Source: a bacterium
GTDB taxonomy: Bacteria > Vulcanimicrobiota > Vulcanimicrobiia > Vulcanimicrobiales > Vulcanimicrobiaceae
DNA length: 55,920 nt
Direction of reading: 5' to 3'
Assembly: GCA_021794205.1 (NCBI GenBank)
Contig: JAJYRH010000014.1
Span: 1-55,920 of the forward strand
The translations under genes were made by a program, and so were the position numbers. Shown piece by piece: positions 17,794-27,108 of this stretch. Below the pieces are notes generated by a model that did no database searches, had not been told where the DNA came from, and saw only the letters and a list, made by a program, of their open reading frames with translations. The number at the start of each line of letters is the position of its first letter. Position 1 is the first letter of the stretch.

Positions 17794-20548
17794 CCGCCCG
17801 CTCGCAGTCGTCGCAGATCGCTCCGCGCGCGTCGCCCTCGCGCAGTTCCCGGTATTTCCAGCAGCGCGAACACTTCGCCCCGTCGGCACCTCCGATCGTC
17901 ATGCGGGGCTCCTCCGCGGCGGGATCGCGATGCAACCGCACCTCCGAAACGATCAGCGCTTCGCGCAACGTGTCGCCGAGCGCGGAGAGCGCGTCGAACG
18001 CCTCGCCGCCGGCGTACAGATCGAGCGCAATCTCGAAATCGCGCGGCGATGTCGAAGCGGCGACCTGCGCGCGCAGGGCGCGCAATCGTTCCCAGAGGGC
18101 GAGGTCGGCGGCGCTCGAGACGCGGTGTTCGTCGGAGAAACGCAACGCGAAGACGCTCTCGCGATCCCCACGCAACGCCTCGGGTAAGGATTGCCACGCC
18201 TCCTCGGCGGTAAACGGCAGCAACGGAGCGAGCGCGATGAGGAAGCCGCGCAACAGATAGAAGAGCGCCGACTGCGCGCTGCGCCGCCGAACGCCGTCGC
18301 AGCGACCGGAGTAGAGCGGGTCCTTCCAGGCATCGAACGCGAGCCCGGACATCTCGCTCTCGAAGGCGACGATCGCTAAATAGGCATCGTGAATGCCGAA
18401 GGTGGCGTAGCGCTCGCGGACGTCGGTAACGAAGGCGTCGGTGACGCGACAGGCGAGCCGATCGAGCGGCAGCATCGCCTCGGGAGCGAGCATCGTTTCG
18501 GGGGTAAGGTCGGCGATGTTTCCAAGCACGAAGCGAATGCGGTTGCGAATGTTGCGGTACACGCGCGCGACCTGTTCGACGACGTTGGGGCCGAAGCGCA
18601 CGTCGTCGACGAATTCCACCGATGCCGCCCAGAGGCGAAGCACGTCGGCGCCGAAGGTCGCCATCGCGTCGCGCGCATCGATGCCGGTGCCGCGCGATTT
18701 GCTCATCGGGCGCCCCTGCTCGTCGTTCACCCAACCATTCTTCACCACGCAACGATAGGGCGCGCGCCCTTCGAGCGCGACGGCGGTAACGATCGAACTA
18801 CGGAACCAGCCGCGATACTGGTCGCCGCCCTCCAAGACGAGATCGCTCGGCCAAGGAAGCGTCGCATCGTGGCCGAGGACCGCGAGGTGGGTCACGCCGG
18901 ATTCGAACCAGATATCGACGATGTTGCGTTCTTTCTCAAACGCGGTCGAGCCGCAGCGAGCGCAACGGAATCCCTCCGGCACAAAGCGCTCGACGGGTTC
19001 GGACCACCACGCATCGGCGCCGACCTCGCGAAAGCGCGCCGCCGCAATTCGCGCGACGCGCGGATCGAGCAGCGATTCGTTGCAGCCCTTACAGACGAGC
19101 GCCGGAATCGGCGTGCCCCACGTCCGCTGGCGCGAGATGCACCATTCTGGGTGATTTTCGAGCATCTGCACCAGGCGCGCCCGTCCCCATTCGGGTTCGT
19201 AGTCGACGCCCTGCGCGGCTTCGACCGCGCGCGCGCGCAGCCGGTTCTGATCCATCGCAATGAACCACTGCGCGGTCGCGCGGAAGATCACCGGTTGGTG
19301 GCAGCGCCAGCAATGCGGGTAGCTGTGCGTGTAGCTTTCGAAGCGCCAGAGCGCGCCGCTCTCGCGAAGGTCGGCGACGATGCGATCGTTCGCTTCGAAG
19401 ACCTGCAGCCCGGTATAGGGAGCGGCCTCGGCGGTGAAATGCCCCGATGCGTCGACCGGATTGAGAATCGGCAGGTCGTATTTCACGCCGGTTGCGAAAT
19501 CGTCGGCGCCGTGCCCGGGAGCGGTATGGACCGCACCGGTTCCGGTTTCGAGATCGACGTACTCGGCGAGCACGATCGTCGAATCGCGCTCCGCAAACGG
19601 GTGGCGTACGCGCGCGCCGTCGAGGGCGTTTCCGGAGGCCGACGCGAGCAAGCGCGCCCCGGCGAACGCATCGCCGAGCGCCTGCTCCGCGAGCGCCTCG
19701 GCGACGATCAAGAGTTCATCGCCGACGCGATAGATGCCGTAGGTCGCATCGGCGCGCAGCGCGATCGCGACGTTCGCGGGCAGCGTCCACGGCGTCGTCG
19801 TCCAGATCAAAAACGAGAGCGGCGTGCGCTCGCCATCGGCGTATCCAAAGCGGGAGAGCAGATCGGCGCGTCCCGTCTCGTCGGCGCGGAAACGTACGTA
19901 GATCGAGGGCGAGACTTTGTTTTCGTATTCGATCTCGGCCTCGGCGAGTGCGGTCTCGTCGTGAATGCACCAGAGCGTCGCGCGCAGCCCACGATAGAGT
20001 TGCTCGCGTTCGGCGAGCGTCGCCAACGCTTCGACGATCGTCGCTTCGAACGAGGCATCGACGGTGCGGTAGGGGCGATCGAATTCGGCGAAGACGCCCA
20101 TCCGTTCGCGCGTCGAGCGCTGCCGGTCGAGCCAATAGAGCGCGCGCTCCTTGCACTTCGCGCGCAGTTCCAACGGATCGATCTCGTGAAAATCTTTGAC
20201 GCCGAGATGTTTGAGCGTCTCGAGTTCGATGGGGAGCCCGTGCATGTCCCAGCCCGGAACGAAGCGCGCCGCGCGCCCTTCCAAGAGCGCGATCTTCACG
20301 AACATATCCTTGAGCACCATGTTGAGGAAGTGCCCCATATGCAGCTCGCCGTTTGCGTACGGCGGGCCGTCGTGCAGGACCCACGGCTTCGCGCCGGCGT
20401 TGCGCTCCAAGGCGCGTTGGTAGATGCGTTGCTCGTTCCACCATGCGACGCGCCCCGGCTCGCGCTTGGGAAGCTCCGCCTTCATTGGGAAATCGGTCAC
20501 GGGGAGGTTGAGGGTAGCGCGATAATCCGCGCGCGAAGCGTCGTTCAT
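17777..20548 (-). CDS. ileS: Isoleucyl-tRNA synthetase
   Basis: This 923-residue class I synthetase is complete. The HIGH motif appears as HMGH at residues 70-73 in GPPYANGELHMGHFLN. The KMSKS loop reads PMSKSRGTG near residue 615. The CP1 editing domain contains the usual TTTPWTLPANVA block. The C-terminal zinc finger has four cysteines in CSRCWKY and ICDDC. This is the bacterial type I IleRS (zinc-bearing), generally mupirocin-sensitive. It is followed on the same strand by nothing; tgt converges on it. Confidence 0.97.
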   Translation of the reverse strand: MNDASRADYRATLNLPVTDFPMKAELPKREPGRVAWWNEQRIYQRALERNAGAKPWVLHDGPPYANGELHMGHFLNMVLKDMFVKIALLEGRAARFVPGWDMHGLPIELETLKHLGVKDFHEIDPLELRAKCKERALYWLDRQRSTRERMGVFAEFDRPYRTVDASFEATIVEALATLAEREQLYRGLRATLWCIHDETALAEAEIEYENKVSPSIYVRFRADETGRADLLSRFGYADGERTPLSFLIWTTTPWTLPANVAIALRADATYGIYRVGDELLIVAEALAEQALGDAFAGARLLASASGNALDGARVRHPFAERDSTIVLAEYVDLETGTGAVHTAPGHGADDFATGVKYDLPILNPVDASGHFTAEAAPYTGLQVFEANDRIVADLRESGALWRFESYTHSYPHCWRCHQPVIFRATAQWFIAMDQNRLRARAVEAAQGVDYEPEWGRARLVQMLENHPEWCISRQRTWGTPIPALVCKGCNESLLDPRVARIAAARFREVGADAWWSEPVERFVPEGFRCARCGSTAFEKERNIVDIWFESGVTHLAVLGHDATLPWPSDLVLEGGDQYRGWFRSSIVTAVALEGRAPYRCVVKNGWVNDEQGRPMSKSRGTGIDARDAMATFGADVLRLWAASVEFVDDVRFGPNVVEQVARVYRNIRNRIRFVLGNIADLTPETMLAPEAMLPLDRLACRVTDAFVTDVRERYATFGIHDAYLAIVAFESEMSGLAFDAWKDPLYSGRCDGVRRRSAQSALFYLLRGFLIALAPLLPFTAEEAWQSLPEALRGDRESVFALRFSDEHRVSSAADLALWERLRALRAQVAASTSPRDFEIALDLYAGGEAFDALSALGDTLREALIVSEVRLHRDPAAEEPRMTIGGADGAKCSRCWKYRELREGDARGAICDDCERAVSTLA

Positions 20549-20584
20549 GGGAGGGCTCTCATTCGCCCTCGGAACCGTCGGCTC

Positions 20585-21670
20585 TTACCCGTCGAGTAAA
20601 TCTTGCAAGATCTCGAAATTGCGTTCGGCAGCGCACCGGAGCGCCGCCACGGAGCCTTGCAGGTGCTCGCGCAGCGCTGCGTGCTCCGACATCAGTCGCT
20701 CTACGGCGCCGTCGATCGCGGCGTTCTCGGGGACCTCCCCGCCGGGAACCCAGAGCGGCGCGAGCGGATATGCGAGATCTTCGCAGAGCGCGGCGACCTT
20801 CGGATCGTAGGGAATGGCGAGAAACGGCACCGCGAAGCGGGCGGCAAAGATCAGTGCGTGCAGGCGCATGCCGATCGCAACGCGAGCCGACGCGACGATC
20901 GCCGCGCTCCGCTCGATCGAACGTTCCGGGAGGAGCATCGGCGCGCTCTCGCAGGCGCGAATGACGCGCGTCGCGACGTCGGCATCCTCCGCTCCGCCGA
21001 TCGGGAGAAAGACGCCGCGCAAGCCGTGCTCGCGTGCGAGCCGATCGACGGCGCGCGCGATCGCGGGAATTCCCGCGCGTAATGCCTGGTGCTTGCGCAC
21101 GCTCACGACGACGTAGGGTGCGGCGACCGGGTCGAGCCCTTCGTCGCGTACGTCGCGTTCGTCGGCAGCGAGATCGAGCAGAAAGACCGGGTCGGCGCCG
21201 AGTTCGACGCGCGTTCCCGGGAGGATCGATTTCAGTAAGCGGACGGAACGTGCGTCGCGTACGCTCGCGCGGTCGACGCCCGCGCAGAGCGAGCGTACCA
21301 GCAGGCGCCCCAATCCGTCGAGCGGACCGATCGATTGCGCGAAGATCATCGTTTTCTTTTTGCGGCGATGTGCGGCGCGAAGCAGGCCCGCATAATAGAG
21401 CAGGCTGCGCGTACTCGTTGCGTTTTGCAAGAGCCCGCCCCCGCCGGAGACGAGGCAATCGCAGCGATCGATCGCCGCGCGCACCGCGCCGGCATCGCGC
21501 CGTTGCGTGGCCGCGATACCGTACTGCGCGCCCGTCGCTTCGGGATTCGCCGAGAGCGCCTCGATTTCGACTCCGGGCATACGCGAGCGAATTCGGCCGA
21601 CGATGACGCGCAGCAACGCTTCGTCGCCGATATTGCCGAACCCGTAATACCCGCTGAGCAACACGCGCAC
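20585..21670 (-). CDS. csaB: Polysaccharide pyruvyl transferase CsaB
   Basis: This 361-residue GT-B-like enzyme adds ketal-linked pyruvate to cell-wall polysaccharide, the anchor for SLH-domain S-layer proteins in Bacillus. It begins MRVLLSGYYGFGNIGDEALL-style, the defining family N-terminus, and contains SGGGGLLQ and FAQSIGPL. The C-terminal half has GMRLHALIFAARFAVPF. The upstream partner DUF5693 membrane protein ends 1 bp before it, as in many Firmicutes. No SLH protein occurs in the window. Confidence 0.93.
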   Translation of the reverse strand: MRVLLSGYYGFGNIGDEALLRVIVGRIRSRMPGVEIEALSANPEATGAQYGIAATQRRDAGAVRAAIDRCDCLVSGGGGLLQNATSTRSLLYYAGLLRAAHRRKKKTMIFAQSIGPLDGLGRLLVRSLCAGVDRASVRDARSVRLLKSILPGTRVELGADPVFLLDLAADERDVRDEGLDPVAAPYVVVSVRKHQALRAGIPAIARAVDRLAREHGLRGVFLPIGGAEDADVATRVIRACESAPMLLPERSIERSAAIVASARVAIGMRLHALIFAARFAVPFLAIPYDPKVAALCEDLAYPLAPLWVPGGEVPENAAIDGAVERLMSEHAALREHLQGSVAALRCAAERNFEILQDLLDG

Positions 21671-21671
21671 G

Positions 21672-23672
21672 CTATGCCGGCAGCCGCCGTGCTACCAAAC
21701 GGTAGAGCGCGATCCCTACCGCGCCGACGATCGCGCCGACGAGAAAATCGTTGCCGATACGAAAAATGGCGATGAGCAGCGGGGTGTGCAGGTGCGAGAA
21801 GGTGTCGACGGCGTCGCCGAGCCCAACGCCGACGCCGAGCGCGCAGAGCCAACCGATCGCGCGGCGGTGCGCGACGGCGAGCGCGGGCAGTAGCATCGCT
21901 GCGGGAATGCCGATCAGGAACTGCTTGAAGCGCGGACGCACGGAGAGCCAGGTGCTGAGATCCTGTCGGATGACGAGTTCGAGGTGCGAGGCGCCGATAT
22001 CGCTCGTATTTCCGCTGCGCATCAAAAGCACGGCTCCCGCACCGAGCAGCGCGGCGACGACGATGAGGTGATAGGCGCGCACCGGCGCGAGCAAGACGTC
22101 GACCGCGCGCCCAACTTTCGCTTGGAAGCGCGCGTCGAAGACGTAGAGCAAGAGCGCGATCAACGGCGGAAGTGCGAGCATGAGCTTCACGCCGCGGAAT
22201 GGCTCGATCTCTTCCATCGCGAGCGGCGTGCTCAGCAACCCGACGACAACGAGCGCGCCGAGCAGCACGGTGCCGATAACGACGAGCGACCAGCGCAACG
22301 ACCGCCACCACTGAACCCAAAATTTCGTGCTCGGCGATTCGGCGCACGCGGGCGCGTAGACGAGCATCGCCGCGACGACGAAGAGCAGGCCGCCGCAGAG
22401 AGCGAGCAGCGAGCGCGCGAGATCCGCGCGGTGCGTCGCGATGCCCCCCGCGTAGAGTAAAATCGTCGCGAGATAGGCGATCGCCGCGTAGCTGGGGCGA
22501 TAGAGCCCGAACGCGCCGAGGAGCATCACGAAGATCGAAGGAACCGCGAGCGCGACGATGCCGACGAGCAGCCGATTCGTACCGGGATAGAGCGGGATCG
22601 GCGTCGCCGTGCCCAGCCGCATGCCGTCCGCCGCGATCGCTTTTGCTAGGCGGTGGACGATCTCGACATTGGTCGCCTCGATACTGAGCTTTTTATCGCG
22701 GTGCGGATACGGGTGAAGGTAGATCACGCGAACGTTGCGCTCGCGCACGCCGAGCATGAAGCGATCGATCAGCGCCGGCACGCTCAGGCGGTCGAGTTCG
22801 GTCTTTTGCACCGTTTGCACGCGAACCGTCCGCCCGGGAATGAGTTCGGCGAGAGCGTTGTTGCCCTTCTGCAGTTGGCTGGGATCGTAGACTTCGATCG
22901 TGCCGAAATTAAAGTGATGCGCGCGGAAGAGTTCGGCGGCATCCTTCTCGTGGTCCGGATAGCCGAAGACCTGATTCTTCAATCCGAAAAAGATGACGGT
23001 CGAGACTTTCGGATCGAGCGCGAGAATGCCGTTGAGCTCGGCCTTCATCTGCGGCGCCTTAAAGCGTTCGTCGTTCTGCAAGCGCGGGATAAGCAGAAGC
23101 CCCAACCGCTTCGCGAGCAAAATCTCCGAAGTGGGGATGCCCAGCCCGATGCCGTTGAAGTAGTCGATCTGCGTGTGCAATTCGATCAACCACGGACGCC
23201 GCGCGCGAAGAATGCGGATCGACTTCGGCATGAAATGCAGCGGTAGCTGGAGCCGGAGACGCTCGTAGGTGCTCTTGCGCCCTATGGTGAGATAGATCGC
23301 GCGACTGTCGATCTTTCGTGCGCGCGCGAGCCGCGCGAGCAGCGGGTCGTCGATCGGTGCGAGGCGGGCGCCGTTGAGGATCTGCGCGCCGGTCGCTACC
23401 GTCGTCGAACCATCGTTGCCGAGGTTCGAACCCAACTGCTCGCTGACGGCGAGCGAGGTGAGCCCGGCGCGGCGAAGCGCGATCAAAAAAGCGTCCGCTC
23501 GGTAATCGAACGAACGCGCCAGCTGTGCGAAATCGCTGTAATCCATCGCGATTTCGACACGACGCGCGTGTATCTCGGTACGGACGCGGAGGGCTGCGAC
23601 GAGGCAGCACGCAAGGAGAGCGACGGCGAGGATCGCAGCGGCAAAACGCGTGTTTTTCTGAATGAGTTGCAC
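21672..23672 (-). CDS. DUF5693 family polytopic membrane protein
   Basis: This 666-residue protein has an N-terminal membrane anchor (about residues 10-28), a 320-residue soluble domain with an alternating beta/alpha pattern, and about eight C-terminal membrane segments (from roughly residue 355 on). The soluble part includes SFDYRADAFLIALRRAGLTSLA and IYLHPYPH, typical of the DUF5693 family. The family is almost always next to csaB, suggesting a role in export or presentation of the pyruvylated polymer. The biochemical function is unknown. Confidence 0.85.
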   Translation of the reverse strand: MQLIQKNTRFAAAILAVALLACCLVAALRVRTEIHARRVEIAMDYSDFAQLARSFDYRADAFLIALRRAGLTSLAVSEQLGSNLGNDGSTTVATGAQILNGARLAPIDDPLLARLARARKIDSRAIYLTIGRKSTYERLRLQLPLHFMPKSIRILRARRPWLIELHTQIDYFNGIGLGIPTSEILLAKRLGLLLIPRLQNDERFKAPQMKAELNGILALDPKVSTVIFFGLKNQVFGYPDHEKDAAELFRAHHFNFGTIEVYDPSQLQKGNNALAELIPGRTVRVQTVQKTELDRLSVPALIDRFMLGVRERNVRVIYLHPYPHRDKKLSIEATNVEIVHRLAKAIAADGMRLGTATPIPLYPGTNRLLVGIVALAVPSIFVMLLGAFGLYRPSYAAIAYLATILLYAGGIATHRADLARSLLALCGGLLFVVAAMLVYAPACAESPSTKFWVQWWRSLRWSLVVIGTVLLGALVVVGLLSTPLAMEEIEPFRGVKLMLALPPLIALLLYVFDARFQAKVGRAVDVLLAPVRAYHLIVVAALLGAGAVLLMRSGNTSDIGASHLELVIRQDLSTWLSVRPRFKQFLIGIPAAMLLPALAVAHRRAIGWLCALGVGVGLGDAVDTFSHLHTPLLIAIFRIGNDFLVGAIVGAVGIALYRLVARRLPA

Positions 23673-23708
23673 GGGCGTTGCCTTCGTCCGCGGCGGGCGG
23701 AATGCCCG

Positions 23709-24485
<777 letters not shown>

Positions 24486-24713
24486 CTCGTCCTCGCTTGT
24501 AGGAAGTGGGCAGCACCGTGATTCGGCGCAGGAATGCCCGCGCCCCCGGTCGTGGCACTCGGCGATTTAGCCGCGGCGGTGCGCTCCGATTCGATTGACG
24601 ATTCGTTCTTTTGCGCTTCGCTCGAACCAACCGTTCGGATGCCGGTTGTTTGGGATTCGTAGCTTACGGGGATGTTCTTATCGGTCACATCGACCAAGTA
24701 AAGGAACAAGAAC

Positions 24714-25058
24714 ATGTCAAACCAAGCAACGATCTTGAAACCGACGCCCAAGTCCAACGGGGGAACCGGCGATCCCGCCGCGACGAAGAGTGGAAACGAG
24801 TTCTACGAAAAATTAGAACCCAAAGGCGGCAAGGAACCTGTCGGAAATCCGCGCGCGAGCGCGGCACACCATGAAGCTGCGGGGCATCACGATGCCGCCG
24901 CCCACCATCACCGCCAGGCGGCGTTCGAGCAATCCCAAGGCGAACACGAATTGGCGGAGCAGCACGCTCACCGCGCTCACGACCACGGCGAACAAGCGCA
25001 CGCGTATTCCGCGAGCGCATTAGCGCAACTCCGCGGCGAACCTCAACGAAGATCGTAA
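24714..25058 (+). CDS. Histidine-rich small hydrophilic protein
   Basis: This 114-residue soluble protein has a low-complexity centre dominated by His-Ala blocks (AAHHEAAGHHDAAAHHHRQA, then HELAEQHAHRAHDHGEQAHA). A good ribosome-binding site (AAAGGAAC) precedes the ATG, and a strong terminator follows 3 bp after the stop, so the gene is real. Similar His/Ala-repeat proteins occur widely and may bind metal or stabilise under stress; no function is established. The opposing frames in this stretch look like shadows. The 228 bp upstream include an inverted repeat CAACCG-N9-CGGTTG (24628-24648) that could be an operator. Confidence 0.8.
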   Translation: MSNQATILKPTPKSNGGTGDPAATKSGNEFYEKLEPKGGKEPVGNPRASAAHHEAAGHHDAAAHHHRQAAFEQSQGEHELAEQHAHRAHDHGEQAHAYSASALAQLRGEPQRRS

Positions 25059-25060
25059 AA

Positions 25061-25098
25061 AAAATGCGCCTCATGCCGCGGGCATGAGGCGCATTTTT
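25061..25098. terminator. Strong bidirectional intrinsic terminator
   Basis: A 17-bp perfect stem (25061-25077 pairing with 25081-25097, loop GCG) is flanked by an A-run and a T-run. It serves the His-rich gene on the plus strand and the 52-aa membrane protein on the minus strand, whose stop is 12 bp away. Confidence 0.93.
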
Positions 25099-25109
25099 CG
25101 ATACCTTCT

Positions 25110-25268
25110 CTAAATGCGCGCGCCTCGTCCGGTCAGGAAATTGATGACGATCAAAATAATGGCGACCACGAGGATGAGATGGATCAGCGCTCCTCCGATA
25201 TGGAAGAGCAAGCCGAGAAGCCAAAACGCGACGAGGACGACGACAACGGTCCACAAGAGATTGCCCAT
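25110..25268 (-). CDS. Small hydrophobic membrane protein (lmo0937 family)
   Basis: This 52-residue protein begins MGNLLWTVVVVLVAFWLLG and ends LTGRGARI. Two adjacent hydrophobic helices fill almost the whole length. This matches the lmo0937-type small membrane proteins, which often appear in stress regulons. The start at 25268 follows a GGAG ribosome-binding site at suitable spacing. The stop TAG lies 12 bp from the shared terminator. Function is unknown; membrane stress is the usual guess. Confidence 0.85.
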   Translation of the reverse strand: MGNLLWTVVVVLVAFWLLGLLFHIGGALIHLILVVAIILIVINFLTGRGARI

Positions 25269-25368
25269 GATGAAGATGCTCCTTCGTTCGGTGATGATAC
25301 CCGCACGAGCGGGATCGTAAACGTGGCGGCACCTTTGGTTTTTCGGGCGGCGTTCTCGCGTGATGCCG

Positions 25369-26367
25369 CTAGAGAGCGATCTTCCCGATCGAATGGCCGT
25401 TCATGACGGTGAACCAAAGCTCTCCATCCGGGCCGGTTGCGATACCGCCCAGAGCCATCGGGGCCGACAGCGAATACAGCGTTATTGCGCCGCTTGGGGA
25501 GATTCTTCCGATCTGCCCTGCTTCGTTGTTTTCCGTGAACCAGAGGTTGCCGTCCGGGCCGGTCGTGATATTCCGCGGGCTCGCATCGACCGACGGGATG
25601 GGATAACTGGTAACGACGCCGCTCGTCGCGATCGTGCCGATCGCGTCGATGCCGGGTTCGGTGAACCAGAGGTTGCCGTTCGGACCGGTCGTGATGTCGC
25701 TCGGCAAAGCGCCGGTCGATGGGAGGGAATAATCGGTGACGACGCCGCTCGTCGTGATCTTGCCGATCGCGTCGATGCCGGGTTCGGTGAACCAAAGGTT
25801 ACCATCCGGACCCGCGGTGATGCCGGAGAGATATGCGTGCGCCCCCGGAAGAGCGAATTCCGCGATCGTACCCCCGGTGGTGATCCTGCCGATCTTATTC
25901 GCGGCACTCTCAGTAAACCAGAGATTCCCGTCGGAACCCGTCGTGATGTCGAAAGGGTTTGAGGAGGGCGAGGGAACGGGGTACTCGGTAATCGATCCGC
26001 TGGGAGTGATCCTGCCGATCTTGCCGGTGCCTTCGGTAAACCAGAGGTTACCGTCCGGCCCCGTCGTTATGTCGCCGAGCCAGGCATTGCTCGTTGGGAC
26101 GGGGTACGCGGTGAAGGCGCCGTTCGTCGTTATTTTGCCGATCCCGGTGCCTTCGGTAAACCAGAGGTCGCCGTCGGGGCCCGTCGTTATTGCGGTACCC
26201 GGATCGAGCGGCGACACTTGGAATTCGGTGACCGTAGCGAGAACGGAGGGCGTTGGCGATACGGTTGGGACGGGATTCGACGAACCGCCGCAAGCAGTAA
26301 GCGTCGTCACCATGGCAATGCCGCCGACGAGCATAGCGATACAAAAATGCGGTCTGCGATTTTTCAC
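25369..26367 (-). CDS. Virginiamycin B lyase-like seven-bladed propeller lipoprotein
   Basis: This 332-residue protein begins at the GTG at 26367 behind an AAAGG site. A signal peptide ends in the lipobox LTAC (MVTTLTACGGS), so it is anchored outside the cell. Seven repeats carry the TGPDGNLWFTE consensus, separated by IGKITT and a YPVPS-type strand, the pattern of Vgb/streptogramin-lyase beta-propellers. Vgb itself opens streptogramin B rings, but most secreted homologues are of unknown substrate. The neighbouring repeats are very similar to each other at DNA level, which suggests recent internal amplification. Confidence 0.85.
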   Translation of the reverse strand: MKNRRPHFCIAMLVGGIAMVTTLTACGGSSNPVPTVSPTPSVLATVTEFQVSPLDPGTAITTGPDGDLWFTEGTGIGKITTNGAFTAYPVPTSNAWLGDITTGPDGNLWFTEGTGKIGRITPSGSITEYPVPSPSSNPFDITTGSDGNLWFTESAANKIGRITTGGTIAEFALPGAHAYLSGITAGPDGNLWFTEPGIDAIGKITTSGVVTDYSLPSTGALPSDITTGPNGNLWFTEPGIDAIGTIATSGVVTSYPIPSVDASPRNITTGPDGNLWFTENNEAGQIGRISPSGAITLYSLSAPMALGGIATGPDGELWFTVMNGHSIGKIAL

Positions 26368-26469
26368 GACGCGTCGCCTTTGGCGGAAGCTTCTTGCCCG
26401 CCCTCTACCGGAGCGCATGTTCGGCGAAGATTCGTTGGCGTGCCGACCGATGGTGCGTCGCGTGGGAAA

Positions 26470-26545
26470 TGGTGGGCGATGACGGGCTCGAACCGCCGAC
26501 ATCCTCCGTGTAAAGGAGGCGCTCTCCCAGCTGAGCTAATCGCCC
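26470..26545 (-). tRNA. tRNA-Val (anticodon UAC), CCA encoded
   Basis: Read on the minus strand, the acceptor stem GGGCGAT pairs with ATCGCCC. The D arm TAGCTCAGCTGGGAGAGC, the anticodon loop TTTACAC with UAC at its centre, and the T loop GGTTCGAGCC are all present. A discriminator A and an encoded CCA (26470-26472) close the 76-nt gene. It overlaps the last 10 bp of the DUF4126 gene on the same strand. Confidence 0.96.
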
Positions 26546-27108
26546 ACGTTCGCGCCAGCCTTCGCGAAAAGCGTCCGTCGCACCCCTACCAGCACGCGCA
26601 CGGCGATCGCTCCGACGAACAGTGCGAGGATCGCGCCGAGCCAGGGAGTGAGAAAGGCGAGTACCGAGAGCGCGAGTGCGGCCATATCTTCGAAGAGCGA
26701 GACGATGGGATTTCCAAAACCGCCGGTAAAGGTCGTCGAGACGCCGCGCCCGCTCGCCGCCGCGGCGTGAATGCCGAGCGCGTTGAGCGCGCCGAGAACG
26801 ACCAACGAGACGAGTGCGGGGCCGGGAAGCCCGTGCAGCGAGCCGGCGACCAAGATCGCGGCGATCGCGGGTTTCAGCACCGTCTGTGCGACGTGCATGC
26901 TGTGGTCGAGCAGCGGTACTTTATCGGCGAGCAATTCGAGCGCGGCGAGAACGAGGAGCGCGATGGTGACCGGCCAGGCGTCGAGCCACGCGAGGTTCGC
27001 CGGGGGATGGAACCAACCGGCGTGAACGGCGAGCGAGGCGACGGCGAGCGCGAAGATCGCGCGCAATCCCGCCGCGCTGCTCAAGGCGTACGCGATCGCG
27101 TACTGCAT
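26536..27108 (-). CDS. DUF4126 family membrane protein
   Basis: This 190-residue integral membrane protein has about five helices. The family motif GLRAIFALAVASL near the N-terminus and the GGFGNPIVSLFEDMAALALS block support DUF4126. Function is unknown. It overlaps the start side of the tRNA gene by 10 bp and starts at the same base where the S41 protease gene ends, so it is probably co-transcribed with that gene. Confidence 0.82.
   Translation of the reverse strand: MQYAIAYALSSAAGLRAIFALAVASLAVHAGWFHPPANLAWLDAWPVTIALLVLAALELLADKVPLLDHSMHVAQTVLKPAIAAILVAGSLHGLPGPALVSLVVLGALNALGIHAAAASGRGVSTTFTGGFGNPIVSLFEDMAALALSVLAFLTPWLGAILALFVGAIAVRVLVGVRRTLFAKAGANVGD

Noticed and set aside
18389-20599. 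736-residue open frame antisense to ileS, and similar long frames such as 10008-11684
   Set aside because: They are antisense to confidently identified genes, show no family motifs and have the Arg/Ala/His-rich makeup of GC-rich shadow frames.
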